Assembly (NCBI GenBank): GCA_944392335.1
Contig: CALXWJ010000038.1
Span: 1-64,000 of the forward strand
From: an uncultured Clostridia bacterium
Lineage (GTDB): Bacteria > Bacillota > Clostridia > UBA1381
Length of the DNA: 64,000 bases
Direction: 5' to 3'
The notes beneath the pieces are model-generated. The model was not told the origin of the DNA. It saw only the letters and a list, made by a program, of their open reading frames with translations, and did not search any database. Position numbers and translations under genes: made by a program. Shown in pieces: positions 40,982 through 49,649 of the stretch; position 1 is the stretch's first letter, and the number at the start of each line of letters is the position of its first letter.

Positions 40982-41452
40982 ATGCAGTATGGTGAAACAA
41001 AACCCTTAAATTACGAAGAAGCAAAGGAAAAAGCATTAAAATATCTGGAATTTAAAAGCTATTGCGAAAAAGAGCTTTCGGATAAATTAAGACGTTCCGG
41101 GGCAGATGAAGAAATTGTAAGCCAAGTAGTAAGCTTTTTAAAAGAATATAAGCTGATAAATGATCTTGACTATGCAAGACGGTATTCAAGGGATTTACAA
41201 AATTTAAAAAAATTAGGAAAGAACAGGATAATAACAGAGCTGAAAATTAAAGGGCTTTCTTCCGGGATAATAGATACGGTAATTTCCGAATTACCCGTAC
41301 AGGAGGAAAATATTCTTGAGGAAATGATAAATAAAAGGCTCAAGGGTAATTTTGATAAAAAAAACAAAGATAAGACGATTCGTTATTTTATATACAGGGG
41401 TTACAGCTTAGACGAAATAAAGGATTGTATAAATAAATTAGAACAAGCTTGA
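40982..41452 (+). CDS. recX: RecX family regulatory protein
   Basis: A 156-residue all-helical protein in the RecX layout of repeated three-helix units (ALKYLEFKSYCEKELSDKLR, then FLKEYKLINDLDYARRYSRD, and LGKNRIITELKIKGLSSGII). RecX binds RecA filaments and restrains recombination. The gene begins 12 bases after the HD gene and is well separated from any recA, as is common in Clostridia. Confidence 0.88.
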   Translation: MQYGETKPLNYEEAKEKALKYLEFKSYCEKELSDKLRRSGADEEIVSQVVSFLKEYKLINDLDYARRYSRDLQNLKKLGKNRIITELKIKGLSSGIIDTVISELPVQEENILEEMINKRLKGNFDKKNKDKTIRYFIYRGYSLDEIKDCINKLEQA

Positions 41453-41499
41453 TATGAGACAAGCTCTGTTTGTTTCAGTGATTTGAAAGGAAATAAATA

Positions 41500-42828
41500 A
41501 TGGGATATAATATTGGAATGGTATCTCTGGGATGCGCGAAAAATCAGACCGATGCGGAAATCATGCTGGGAATTTTAAAGGAAAAGGGACATAGGATCGT
41601 ATCCGATCCCGAAAATGCCGATGTAATTATCATAAATACCTGCGGATTTATAGAATCGGCAAAAAAGGAGTCGATCGAATCAATCCTTGAACTGGCAGAG
41701 TATAAAAGAGGTCGATGCAAGATACTCATTGCTTCGGGATGTCTTGCGGAAAGATACAATAAAGAGCTTTTAGAAGAAATGCCGGAGGTGGATGCTGTTG
41801 TCGGTACGGGTGACTATCATAAAATCGCAGAAGTAATAGACGATTGCCTGAAAGGTGACAGGCCGGCTTTATACGGAAATAAGGACTACACCCCCGATGA
41901 GGATCTTCCAAGGCTATTGTCAACACCGTTTTATACCGCGTATTTAAAAATCGCGGACGGCTGTGACAATAACTGTACTTATTGTGCCATCCCGAAAATA
42001 AGAGGAAAATTCCGCAGCAGAAAAATTGAGGACATTTATAATGAGGCGTTAAAGCTTGCCGCAGCAGGTGTAAAGGAACTTATTCTCATCGCACAGGATA
42101 CCACAAGATACGGAAAAGATATTTACGGCAAGTATTCACTGTGTGAGCTGCTGGAAAAACTTGTGACAATCGAAGGGATAAAATGGATAAGAGTGCATTA
42201 TTATTACCCCGAGGCAGTGACCGATGAATTAATTGAAACAATGGCAAAATATGATAAGATCTGCAGCTATATCGACATGCCGATACAACACATAAACGAC
42301 AGAATACTGAGACGAATGGCACGCCGCACAAACAGAGCGGAAATTGAGAAAACAATAAATAAAATAAGAACCGCGATGCCCGACTCAGTAATACGCACCT
42401 CAATAATTGTAGGTTTTCCCGGAGAAACACAGGGAGAATTTGAAGAACTATATGATTTTATCCGTGATATAAAATTCGACAGAATGGGTGTATTTGCATA
42501 TTCACGCGAAGAAGATACCGCCGCCGCGGAATTTGACGATCAGATAGATGAAGATATAAAACAAGAAAGATTGGATATACTTATGAGCTTGCAGCAGCAA
42601 ATTTCTCTTGAAAAAAATAAGTCCAAGATCGGTGAAACAATTGAAGTTCTTGTTGAAGGGTATGAAGAAGAAAGTTACCTGTTCTTCGGAAGAAGCCGCG
42701 GCGACAGCATCGGCGTTGACTCTACGGTATATTTTGCCGCAAATGATGAAATAGAATTCGGCGACATTGTAAAGGTTGAAATTCTTGATGCGGATGAGTA
42801 TGACCTTACGGGGAAACAGACAGATTAA
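41500..42828 (+). CDS. rimO: Ribosomal protein S12 methylthiotransferase RimO
   Basis: A 442-residue radical SAM methylthiotransferase. The N-terminal UPF0004 domain holds three cluster cysteines (SLGCAKNQTDAE, NTCGFIESAKKES, ASGCLAERY), the radical SAM motif is CDNNCTYCAIPKIRGKFRSR, and a TRAM domain closes the protein. The IRGKFRSR segment and short length favour RimO over the tRNA enzyme MiaB. It modifies an aspartate of ribosomal protein S12; the S12 gene is at 57.5-57.9 kb. GAAAGG precedes the ATG. Confidence 0.93.
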   Translation: MGYNIGMVSLGCAKNQTDAEIMLGILKEKGHRIVSDPENADVIIINTCGFIESAKKESIESILELAEYKRGRCKILIASGCLAERYNKELLEEMPEVDAVVGTGDYHKIAEVIDDCLKGDRPALYGNKDYTPDEDLPRLLSTPFYTAYLKIADGCDNNCTYCAIPKIRGKFRSRKIEDIYNEALKLAAAGVKELILIAQDTTRYGKDIYGKYSLCELLEKLVTIEGIKWIRVHYYYPEAVTDELIETMAKYDKICSYIDMPIQHINDRILRRMARRTNRAEIEKTINKIRTAMPDSVIRTSIIVGFPGETQGEFEELYDFIRDIKFDRMGVFAYSREEDTAAAEFDDQIDEDIKQERLDILMSLQQQISLEKNKSKIGETIEVLVEGYEEESYLFFGRSRGDSIGVDSTVYFAANDEIEFGDIVKVEILDADEYDLTGKQTD

Positions 42829-42863
42829 CCGTTATTTTCAAACATTTTGAAGGGAGCGTAAAT

Positions 42864-43949
42864 ATGAGCAAAAAGGCAATTATTGCCATGAGCGGCGGAG
42901 TGGATTCAAGTGTTGCCGCATATATTATGAAAAGCAAGGGCTACGAATGTATCGGCGCAACAATGAAACTTTTTGACAATGAAGACACAGGCATTTCAAA
43001 AGAGCACTCCTGCTGTTCTCTTGAGGACGTGGAAGACGCGCGCAATGTTGCCGCTATCCTTGATATACCCCACTACGTTTTTAATTTTTCGGATAAATTT
43101 AAGGAATGTGTTATAGATAAATTTATTGATGATTATGAACACGGCAGAACCCCTAACCCATGTATCGAATGTAACAGGCATCTTAAATTTGAAAAACTGT
43201 TTCAACGCGCAAAGGAGCTTGATTACGACTATGTTGTAACAGGACACTATGCTCAAATCGAATACGATAAAAATTTAAATCGATACCTTTTAAAAAAAGG
43301 GGCAGACGATACAAAGGATCAGGGATATGTTTTATATTCCCTCACCCAGGAACAATTGGCACATACCCTTTTCCCTTTGGGTAATATGAAAAAAAGCGAA
43401 GTAAGAGAAATTGCACAAAAGCATAATTTTATAAATGCGAAAAAACACGACAGTCAGGATATTTGCTTTGTCCTAAACGGCAAATATGCAGAGTTTATTG
43501 AAAATTATACCGGCAAGAAATACCCCGCCGGAAACTTTGTGGATTTAAACGGAAACGTTTTGGGGCAGCACAAAGGAATAATACGCTATACCATAGGTCA
43601 GAGAAAAGGTCTTGGGCTTGCACTCCCGAAACCTGCTTATGTGTGCGCAATAGATACCGAAAAAAATGAAGTGATCTTAGGAGACAACAAGGATCTGTTC
43701 ACAACAGCTCTGATTGCTGATAATATCAACCTCATTTCGGTGGAAAGCATTGAACAACCCATGCGGTGCAAGGCAAAGGTACGTTACAGTCAGACTGAAG
43801 AAGACGCTGTAGTAACACAGATTGATGACAACAAAATAAAAATCGAATTTGATAAGCCGCAGCGTGCCGTAACCTGCGGACAGGCGGCAGTTTTATATGA
43901 CAATGATATAATTGTCGGCGGAGGAACGATTAATAAAATATTAAAATAA
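42864..43949 (+). CDS. mnmA: tRNA-specific 2-thiouridylase MnmA
   Basis: A 361-residue enzyme that thiolates U34 of Lys, Glu and Gln tRNAs. The ATP PP-loop AMSGGVDSSVAA is at residue 8-19, the catalytic cysteines lie in NPCIECNRHLKF (about 100) and DSQDICFVLNGKYAEF (about 197), and YTIGQRKGLGLA marks the central domain. Length is standard. The gene follows rimO by 35 bases and ends before a hairpin. Confidence 0.95.
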   Translation: MSKKAIIAMSGGVDSSVAAYIMKSKGYECIGATMKLFDNEDTGISKEHSCCSLEDVEDARNVAAILDIPHYVFNFSDKFKECVIDKFIDDYEHGRTPNPCIECNRHLKFEKLFQRAKELDYDYVVTGHYAQIEYDKNLNRYLLKKGADDTKDQGYVLYSLTQEQLAHTLFPLGNMKKSEVREIAQKHNFINAKKHDSQDICFVLNGKYAEFIENYTGKKYPAGNFVDLNGNVLGQHKGIIRYTIGQRKGLGLALPKPAYVCAIDTEKNEVILGDNKDLFTTALIADNINLISVESIEQPMRCKAKVRYSQTEEDAVVTQIDDNKIKIEFDKPQRAVTCGQAAVLYDNDIIVGGGTINKILK

Positions 43950-43988
43950 CAAATATCTGCCGTATGTTAAATTTATGGCAGATATTTG
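43950..43988 (+). terminator. Probable terminator after mnmA
   Basis: CAAATATCTGCC (43950-43961) and GGCAGATATTTG (43977-43988) form a perfect 12-bp stem with a 15-base loop. The T-run after it is broken (CTGTTTGC), so it may be leaky into the Nudix gene. Confidence 0.5.
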
Positions 43989-44015
43989 CTGTTTGCATGA
44001 TTTTTGGGAGGGAAA

Positions 44016-44591
44016 ATGGAATATCTTGATATTGTGGATGAACACGGTGAACCTACCGGAAAGACTATTGAAAGAACAATTGCGCATGAACAAGGAATAT
44101 TGCATAGAACCTCTCATGTATGGATATGCAGAAAGCACGGCTCAAATATACAGCTTCTTCTCCAGAAAAGAAGCCAAAACAAAGACTCCCATCCCGGTTG
44201 CCATGACATATCAAGCGCCGGACATATCCCGGCAGGAAGCGGTTTTTTGGAATCGGCAATAAGAGAGCTTTATGAGGAGCTTGGAATATATGCTGATAAA
44301 AGCGAACTTATTTACTGCGGTCAAAGACGTTTTCTTTACAAAAACAAATTCCACGGCAAGGCTTTTATAGACAATCAAATAAGCAATGTATATCTGTTAA
44401 AACGCGATATTGATGCCGAAAAAATAAATTTTCAGATAGAAGAAATCGAAAGTGTTATATGGATGAATTTTTATGAATGTATTGAAAAAGTCAGAAAAAA
44501 CGAAATACCACATTGTATTGTTTTGGAGGAGCTTGAAATGCTCAAGGCTAATATAGATAAAATATTTAATCAGGAAGGAATTATAGAATGA
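44016..44591 (+). CDS. Nudix hydrolase
   Basis: A 191-residue protein of the isopentenyl-diphosphate-isomerase-like Nudix group. The box reads AGHIPAGSGFLESAIRELYEELGI in its parts GHIPAGSGF and LESAIRELYEELGI. REL and EE are intact, but serine stands where the first Nudix Glu usually is. The N-terminal EYLDIVDEHGEPTGKTI is typical of this subgroup. The ATG at 44016 follows GGGAGGG. Its end overlaps azlC by an ATGA. Substrate unknown. Confidence 0.85.
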   Translation: MEYLDIVDEHGEPTGKTIERTIAHEQGILHRTSHVWICRKHGSNIQLLLQKRSQNKDSHPGCHDISSAGHIPAGSGFLESAIRELYEELGIYADKSELIYCGQRRFLYKNKFHGKAFIDNQISNVYLLKRDIDAEKINFQIEEIESVIWMNFYECIEKVRKNEIPHCIVLEELEMLKANIDKIFNQEGIIE

Positions 44592-45322
44592 ATAAAACGG
44601 CAGAAATAAAAAAAGCCTTTCGTTCGGCTTTCCCCAACACCATACCCATCCTGACGGGATTTTTGGTACTGGGAATGGCATACGGGGTCCTAATGCAGGT
44701 AAAGGGATACGGAACTTTATGGTCGGTGCTTATGAGTGTAATGGCATTTTGCGGAAGTATGCAGTTTGTTGCAATTACCCTGCTCACAACTGCCTTTGAT
44801 CCCATTCAGGCATTTTTATTGAGTATTATGGTCAATGCAAGGCATTTATTTTACGGAATATCCATGCTTAACAAATTCAAGGGTCTGGGGAAAATAAAAT
44901 ACTTTCTGATATTTGGATTATGTGACGAAACTTTTTCTATTGAGTCAAGCGTAAGTGTTCCGGAGAATATTAACAAAAAATATTTTTATTTTGCCATTTC
45001 TTTGCTTGATTATTTATATTGGATTATCGGAACTCTTTTAGGTTCTATAATAGGGAAATTCATTAAATTTGATACAAACGGGCTTGATTTTGCGCTTACC
45101 GCTTTATTTATTGTATTATTTGTTGAACAGATCAAAAGCAAAGAAAAAATATTTCCCGGCGTCATAGGCTTTTTTGCAGCCGCGGCAGCATTATTGCTAT
45201 TCGGTGCGGATGACTTTGTTATACCTGCAATGGTGCTTATTATGGCAATATTGCTTGTTAAAAATATTTCAGACAAGAAATCTTTTTCGTCTGAAAACGA
45301 ATTTTCAAATCATTCTGAATAA
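44588..45322 (+). CDS. azlC: AzlC family branched-chain amino acid exporter subunit
   Basis: A 244-residue membrane protein with about seven helices and the AzlC segments IPILTGFLVLGMAYGVLMQV, FCGSMQFVAI and MVNARHLFYGISML. With the small AzlD partner encoded 14 bases downstream it exports branched-chain amino acids or analogues such as azaleucine. The start overlaps the Nudix stop (ATGA). Confidence 0.92.
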   Translation: MNKTAEIKKAFRSAFPNTIPILTGFLVLGMAYGVLMQVKGYGTLWSVLMSVMAFCGSMQFVAITLLTTAFDPIQAFLLSIMVNARHLFYGISMLNKFKGLGKIKYFLIFGLCDETFSIESSVSVPENINKKYFYFAISLLDYLYWIIGTLLGSIIGKFIKFDTNGLDFALTALFIVLFVEQIKSKEKIFPGVIGFFAAAAALLLFGADDFVIPAMVLIMAILLVKNISDKKSFSSENEFSNHSE

Positions 45323-45336
45323 AGGACAGATAAACT

Positions 45337-45672
45337 ATGTATCTTACAAACGTACAGACATTTATTATAATATTGGTTATAGCTTTAGGGACTATGATAA
45401 CAAGGTTTACCCCCTTTCTCCTGTTTCCCGACGGTAAAAAATATCCGCGGATAATAGATTATCTGGGAAAGGTACTTCCGCCTGCCATGATGGGTCTGCT
45501 TATCGTATATTGCTTTAGAAATATATCTTTTGTTTCCGTTAATCACGGATTACCCGAAATATTGGCGGCATTAATTACACTGGTGCTTCATCTTTGGAAG
45601 AAAAATGTTCTTATAAGCATTTGCGGTGCAACTGCCGCATACATGATTTTAATACGTTTTTTGCCTATATAA
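45337..45672 (+). CDS. azlD: AzlD family branched-chain amino acid exporter subunit
   Basis: A 111-residue protein with four hydrophobic helices and the AzlD signature GTMITRFTPFLLF near residue 20, followed by LGKVLPPAMMGLLIVY. It is the partner of the preceding azlC; both are needed for transport in known systems. Confidence 0.92.
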   Translation: MYLTNVQTFIIILVIALGTMITRFTPFLLFPDGKKYPRIIDYLGKVLPPAMMGLLIVYCFRNISFVSVNHGLPEILAALITLVLHLWKKNVLISICGATAAYMILIRFLPI

Positions 45673-45697
45673 AATTATACAGAAATGAGATTTTGCC

Positions 45698-46270
45698 ATG
45701 AATGTTTACGATTTTGACAACACAATTTATAACGGTGAAAGCAGTCTTGATTTTTTTCTGTTCTGTGCGGGAAAAAACAAAAAAGTAATAAGGTATATTT
45801 TCCCTGTTATAATTGTACTTATTAAATACAAAATGTGCCGTATAACTTCTGAGGAACTTATATCAAAAGGGGAAAAGTACATGGAAAAGTTCTTGTCCTG
45901 TCTTAGTTCTCCCGACTTAATGATAAAAGAATTCTGGAATAAGCACCAGCATAAAATAAAGGACTTTTACCTGAAAATCAAACAGCCCGACGATATTATA
46001 ATTTCTGCCTCAAGCAGTATAATTCTTGAGGAAATATGCAAAAGACTTGGTATAAAACATCTTCTGGCATCATCAATTGACTTTGAAAATCATAAAATTA
46101 AATATCTGTGTTACGGTGAAAACAAAGTCAGCCTTTTTAAAAAATTTTTCCCTGATGCAGTTATAGATAATTTCTATTCCGATTCCTTAAATGATCTGCC
46201 CATGATGAAATTAGCAAAAAAATCCTATATTGTAAAGGGCAATAAAATCCGTGAATACACAAAAATATAA
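45698..46270 (+). CDS. HAD-superfamily phosphatase
   Basis: A 190-residue HAD-IB type hydrolase: motif I VYDFDNTIYNG with the nucleophile Asp, motif II SASSS, and motif IV YSDSLNDLPMM. A helical cap lies between motifs I and II (YIFPVIIVLIKYKM region). Related proteins dephosphorylate small metabolites or lysophospholipids. It is the last gene of the plus-strand series and ends at a strong terminator. Confidence 0.85.
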   Translation: MNVYDFDNTIYNGESSLDFFLFCAGKNKKVIRYIFPVIIVLIKYKMCRITSEELISKGEKYMEKFLSCLSSPDLMIKEFWNKHQHKIKDFYLKIKQPDDIIISASSSIILEEICKRLGIKHLLASSIDFENHKIKYLCYGENKVSLFKKFFPDAVIDNFYSDSLNDLPMMKLAKKSYIVKGNKIREYTKI

Positions 46271-46272
46271 AT

Positions 46273-46316
46273 GGACTGCCGCAATCTCGCCGAGTTTTGC
46301 GGCAGTCCGATTTTTT
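46273..46316. terminator. Intrinsic terminator between HAD and pfk
   Basis: GGACTGCCGCAA (46273-46284) pairs with TTGCGGCAGTCC (46297-46308), followed by TTTTTT. It ends the plus-strand series; the convergent pfk stop overlaps its T-run. Confidence 0.85.
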
Positions 46317-47529
46317 AACGAATTTCAAAATCAAGAATTCCGTCTTTATAAATCAAATCCGGTTCTCCTTCGATTAAAGGACGTCCGTATTCAATGTATT
46401 TATCTGTAACACTCATGCCGTCTTCCCCTATCATGAAGTCGGGGATGAGTTTTTCAATATTGGCAATCTTGCATACATCCTCAAATATTGTTTTTATTCT
46501 GTAAGGATTGTCCGATATTCTCTCAAAACCTGCCATAAAGCCTGTATTCCCGTCAAGCATATGTTCAGTTCCCTCAAAACCAACCTTAAAAGCCTCTTCA
46601 TAATCACAAAGAGAAATATTCTGTGCGGAACATCTTTGCATGGTGCTGAACTCTATGCTTCTTGTTTTTATTGGAATATTTTCCTTTATTATGTGCTCTA
46701 TTATCTTCCCAACACCGCCTAACGCGGCATGACTGAATCCGTCCTCCATAAGAGTGGCTGCCGATTCTCCTATATATTTGCCGTTTTTATCTTTTATCCC
46801 TTCAGATACGGCAATAATACTTGAATTTTTTGTTTTTATAACATCTTTTACCCTGTCGATAAACTTATCCTTATCAAATACAACTTCAGGAAGCAAAATA
46901 ATATCAACAGGTGTTATTTTATCACAATTTGCCAATGCTGCTGCTGCGGTAAGCCACCCTGCATTACGTCCCATTATTTCTGTAACGACAATTGACTTCA
47001 TATTGTATACGGAAGTATCCATTGCAAGCTGTCTTATGGAATTAGCTACATATTTTGCCGCAGATCCGTATCCCGGAGTATGGTCTGTAACCGCCAGATC
47101 ATTATCTATTGTCTTAGGGATACCCGCAATGTTTACATTTATGCCTTTTTCTTTTCCATACAGTGAAAGCTTCTTAACCGTATCCATAGAATCATTTCCG
47201 CCAATATAAACAAAATATCCTATATTGTATTTTTTGAACAATTCAAATATCTTATTGTATACTTCTTCATTACCTTCAATTTCAGGTAATTTTCTGCGGC
47301 AGGAACCAAGAAAGGATGATGGTGTCTGTTTCAGAAGATTAAGCCGTTCCTCCGATACAAAGCGGGACATATCGACAAACTCTTCCTTCATAAATCCGTC
47401 TATCCCGTTTATCATTCCATAAACTTTATCTACTTTATCCGATTCCAATGCTTTTTTTACAACGCCTGCCAGCGATGAATTTATGGCAACTGTGGGGCCT
47501 CCCGACTGTCCTACTATTAAATTTTCCAT
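46315..47529 (-). CDS. 6-phosphofructokinase, probably pyrophosphate-dependent
   Basis: A 404-residue phosphofructokinase. The N-terminal VGQSGGPTVAINSSLAG, the site GGNDSMDT (Asp where ATP enzymes have Gly in GGDGS) and GIPKTIDNDL (Lys where ATP enzymes have Gly in GTIDND) together point to the PPi-using class. EIMGRNAGWLTAA also fits the longer clade. It would make glycolysis pyrophosphate-linked and reversible. The ATG at 47529 follows AAAGGAT; the one at 47553 lies within the upstream gene's end. It is 16 bases after tcdA. Confidence 0.87.
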   Translation of the reverse strand: MENLIVGQSGGPTVAINSSLAGVVKKALESDKVDKVYGMINGIDGFMKEEFVDMSRFVSEERLNLLKQTPSSFLGSCRRKLPEIEGNEEVYNKIFELFKKYNIGYFVYIGGNDSMDTVKKLSLYGKEKGINVNIAGIPKTIDNDLAVTDHTPGYGSAAKYVANSIRQLAMDTSVYNMKSIVVTEIMGRNAGWLTAAAALANCDKITPVDIILLPEVVFDKDKFIDRVKDVIKTKNSSIIAVSEGIKDKNGKYIGESAATLMEDGFSHAALGGVGKIIEHIIKENIPIKTRSIEFSTMQRCSAQNISLCDYEEAFKVGFEGTEHMLDGNTGFMAGFERISDNPYRIKTIFEDVCKIANIEKLIPDFMIGEDGMSVTDKYIEYGRPLIEGEPDLIYKDGILDFEIR

Positions 47530-47545
47530 TTTTTTATCCTTTCTG

Positions 47546-48262
47546 TCAATCAACTTGCCTGTTTATAATATCGGTTACCATTTCTTTTGCAATTAACAAT
47601 CCTGCCACCGACGGAACAAATGCAATGCTTGCCGGCGTCTGTTTTCGTGATGCGGTTTTTCCACTTTCAAACAGCGGTTTTTTCGGCACTTCATCAGACC
47701 ACAGAACCTTTAATTTTGTTATCCCCCTGTTTTTTAATTCCCTGCGCATCACACGGGCGAGAGGACATACCGAGGTTTTTGAAATGTCCGATATTTTAAA
47801 ACGCATTGGATCTAACTTGTTTCCCGTTCCCATTGAACTGATTATGGGAATACCTGCTTTATATGTATTTTCTATAAGGCACAGCTTTGACGTAACGGTA
47901 TCTATGGCATCTATTATATAGTCATATTCCGAAAAATTTATAATCTGTGCATTTTCATGAGAATAAAAAGCATTCACAGCAGTTACTCTGCAATTCGGAT
48001 TTATGTCCTTTATCCGTTTTTCAGCAACCTCGGTTTTATAACGTCCGATCGTTGAGTGAAGTGCAATGAGCTGTCTGTTAATATTGGATTGGGAAACGGT
48101 ATCATTATCTATTAACGTGATACTTCCGATGCCGCATCGTGCAGCCGCTTCACATACATATGAACCCACTCCTCCGATTCCAAAGACCGCAACCGAAGAA
48201 TTTGCAAGTTTATCAAGTGCGGCTTTTCCTATTAACATTTCCGTCCGTACAAATTCCGACAT
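47546..48262 (-). CDS. tcdA: tRNA threonylcarbamoyladenosine dehydratase (TcdA/YgdL)
   Basis: A 238-residue ThiF/E1-like enzyme that cyclises the t6A base of ANN-decoding tRNAs. The nucleotide-binding motif GIGGVGSYVCEAAARCGIG and DNDTVSQSNINRQ are present, with the SSMGTGNKLDPMRF and VWSDEVP-type segments of the family (LWSDEVPKKP). The ATG at 48262 follows AAAGGTG. It is transcribed with pfk, which starts 16 bases later. Confidence 0.9.
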   Translation of the reverse strand: MSEFVRTEMLIGKAALDKLANSSVAVFGIGGVGSYVCEAAARCGIGSITLIDNDTVSQSNINRQLIALHSTIGRYKTEVAEKRIKDINPNCRVTAVNAFYSHENAQIINFSEYDYIIDAIDTVTSKLCLIENTYKAGIPIISSMGTGNKLDPMRFKISDISKTSVCPLARVMRRELKNRGITKLKVLWSDEVPKKPLFESGKTASRKQTPASIAFVPSVAGLLIAKEMVTDIINRQVD

Positions 48263-48352
48263 TAAATCACCTTTTATCATTTATGATTAACTATATTATA
48301 CATTTTATAAATCGTTTTGTCAATTTATTTGGATAAATATGAAAGCCCATCA

Positions 48353-48381
48353 TTGACTTTAAATTTTTTAAATGCTATAAT
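48353..48381 (+). promoter_or_regulatory. Promoter of the LysR gene
   Basis: TTGACT (48353-48358), 17 bases, TATAAT (48376-48381), 40 bases before the ATG. Confidence 0.65.
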
Positions 48382-48421
48382 TAGATAAATTTTATCATAT
48401 GTATTAAGGAGAGTAAGGAAT

Positions 48422-49309
48422 ATGGAGTTGCGCGTTTTAAGATATTTTCTTGCTGTTGCAAGGGAGCAAAACATTACTGCCGCCGCCAATTTTCTCCATA
48501 TCTCACAGCCGACACTTTCCCGCCAGCTGATGGATTTGGAGGAGGAGCTTGGAAAAACGTTAATGATACGGGGAAAGAGGAAAGTCACGCTTACCAGCGA
48601 CGGACAGCTCCTGCGGAAACGGGCGGAGGAGCTGATCGCGCTTGCTGATAAAACAGAAGCGGAAATGACATTTTCGGATACCGAGATAGGCGGCGATATT
48701 TATATCGGCGGCGGAGAGGCGGACGCCGTCCGTTTGGTGGCACAGCTTGCAAAGGATATTCAAAAGCAGTATCCAAACATTCACTATCATTTGACAAGCG
48801 GAGATGCAGATGATATGCAGGAAAAGCTGGATAAAGGGCTGATTGATTTCGGGATTTTTGTAGAACCGGCAGATGTATCTAAATATGAATATGTCAGGCT
48901 TCCCGCTACGGAACGTTGGGGGATTTTAATGCGCAAGGACAGCCCCCTTGCTGAGAAGACGATTCTTTACCCGGAGGATATATGGGACTTGCCGTTAATT
49001 ATTTCCCGGCAGACAACGCAGGACAAAACAATTCAAAAATGGATGCGGCGTGATATGGACAATCTGAATATAACTGCGACGTACAACCTATTTTATAACG
49101 CCTCACTAATGGTAGAAGAAGGTATCGGATATATGGTTGGTATCGATAAGCTCGCCAATACGTCAGAGAGCAGCAAACTTTGCTTTGTGCCGCTTGCTTT
49201 GGATTATCGCATACATTTTGATTTGGTATGGAAAAAATATCAAACCTTTTCAAGAGCCGCGGAACTGTTTTTAAGTAAAGCACGGGAAAAATTTGAAAAG
49301 ACAATGTAA
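48422..49309 (+). CDS. LysR family transcriptional regulator
   Basis: A 295-residue regulator. The winged helix is in residues 1-60 (LRVLRYFLAVAREQNITAAA, then HISQPTLSRQLMDLEEELGK), followed by the periplasmic-binding-like effector domain. No divergent target gene is adjacent; the neighbours are tcdA (minus) and argH (minus). Its base composition is richer in G+C than the flanking genes and resembles the aldo/keto reductase at 61-62 kb, suggesting recent acquisition. It ends at an intrinsic terminator (49467-49497). Confidence 0.9.
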   Translation: MELRVLRYFLAVAREQNITAAANFLHISQPTLSRQLMDLEEELGKTLMIRGKRKVTLTSDGQLLRKRAEELIALADKTEAEMTFSDTEIGGDIYIGGGEADAVRLVAQLAKDIQKQYPNIHYHLTSGDADDMQEKLDKGLIDFGIFVEPADVSKYEYVRLPATERWGILMRKDSPLAEKTILYPEDIWDLPLIISRQTTQDKTIQKWMRRDMDNLNITATYNLFYNASLMVEEGIGYMVGIDKLANTSESSKLCFVPLALDYRIHFDLVWKKYQTFSRAAELFLSKAREKFEKTM

Positions 49310-49466
49310 GCAAATTTCCAAATAAAAAAGGAAAACAACAAAAAGTACAGAAAAATTCTCATAAAAACTCTAAATGATCTCATTTTGAGAGTCTTTTTGA
49401 GCTTTAGAGATTTTATAAACAGCTCCTTACCTTTTGAGTTGTTAGTTCAGTTTCCTTAAAAATCAA

Positions 49467-49497
49467 GGATACCAAAAAATTTCCGGTATCCCTTTTT
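49467..49497 (+). terminator. Intrinsic terminator after the LysR gene
   Basis: GGATACC (49467-49473) and GGTATCC (49485-49491) pair around an 11-base loop and are followed by CTTTTT. A weaker AAAACTCT/AGAGTCTTTT hairpin precedes it near 49365-49400. Confidence 0.75.
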
Positions 49498-49504
49498 AAA
49501 TATA

Positions 49505-49641
49505 TTCAATAAGGGCTTGTCCCGTCTTGGGCGAGGACAAGAGCGCCAGCTGCGCTGTAATCAGTGGGAGATTGTACTCTCACTGATTACAAATATGGAA
49601 GCCGCCGATTACGGCGGGAGACATCTTGTCCGCGGTTATAT
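49505..49641 (+). repeat. Dispersed structured repeat, copy B (most complete)
   Basis: A 137-base copy with three hairpins: CTTGTCC/GGACAAG, TGTAATCAGTG/CACTGATTACA (11-bp arms), and CCGCC/GGCGG. It starts TTCAATAAGGG and ends CATCTTGTCCGCGGTTATA. It lies between the LysR terminator and the argH 3' end. Confidence 0.8.
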
Positions 49642-49649
49642 ATAATTAA

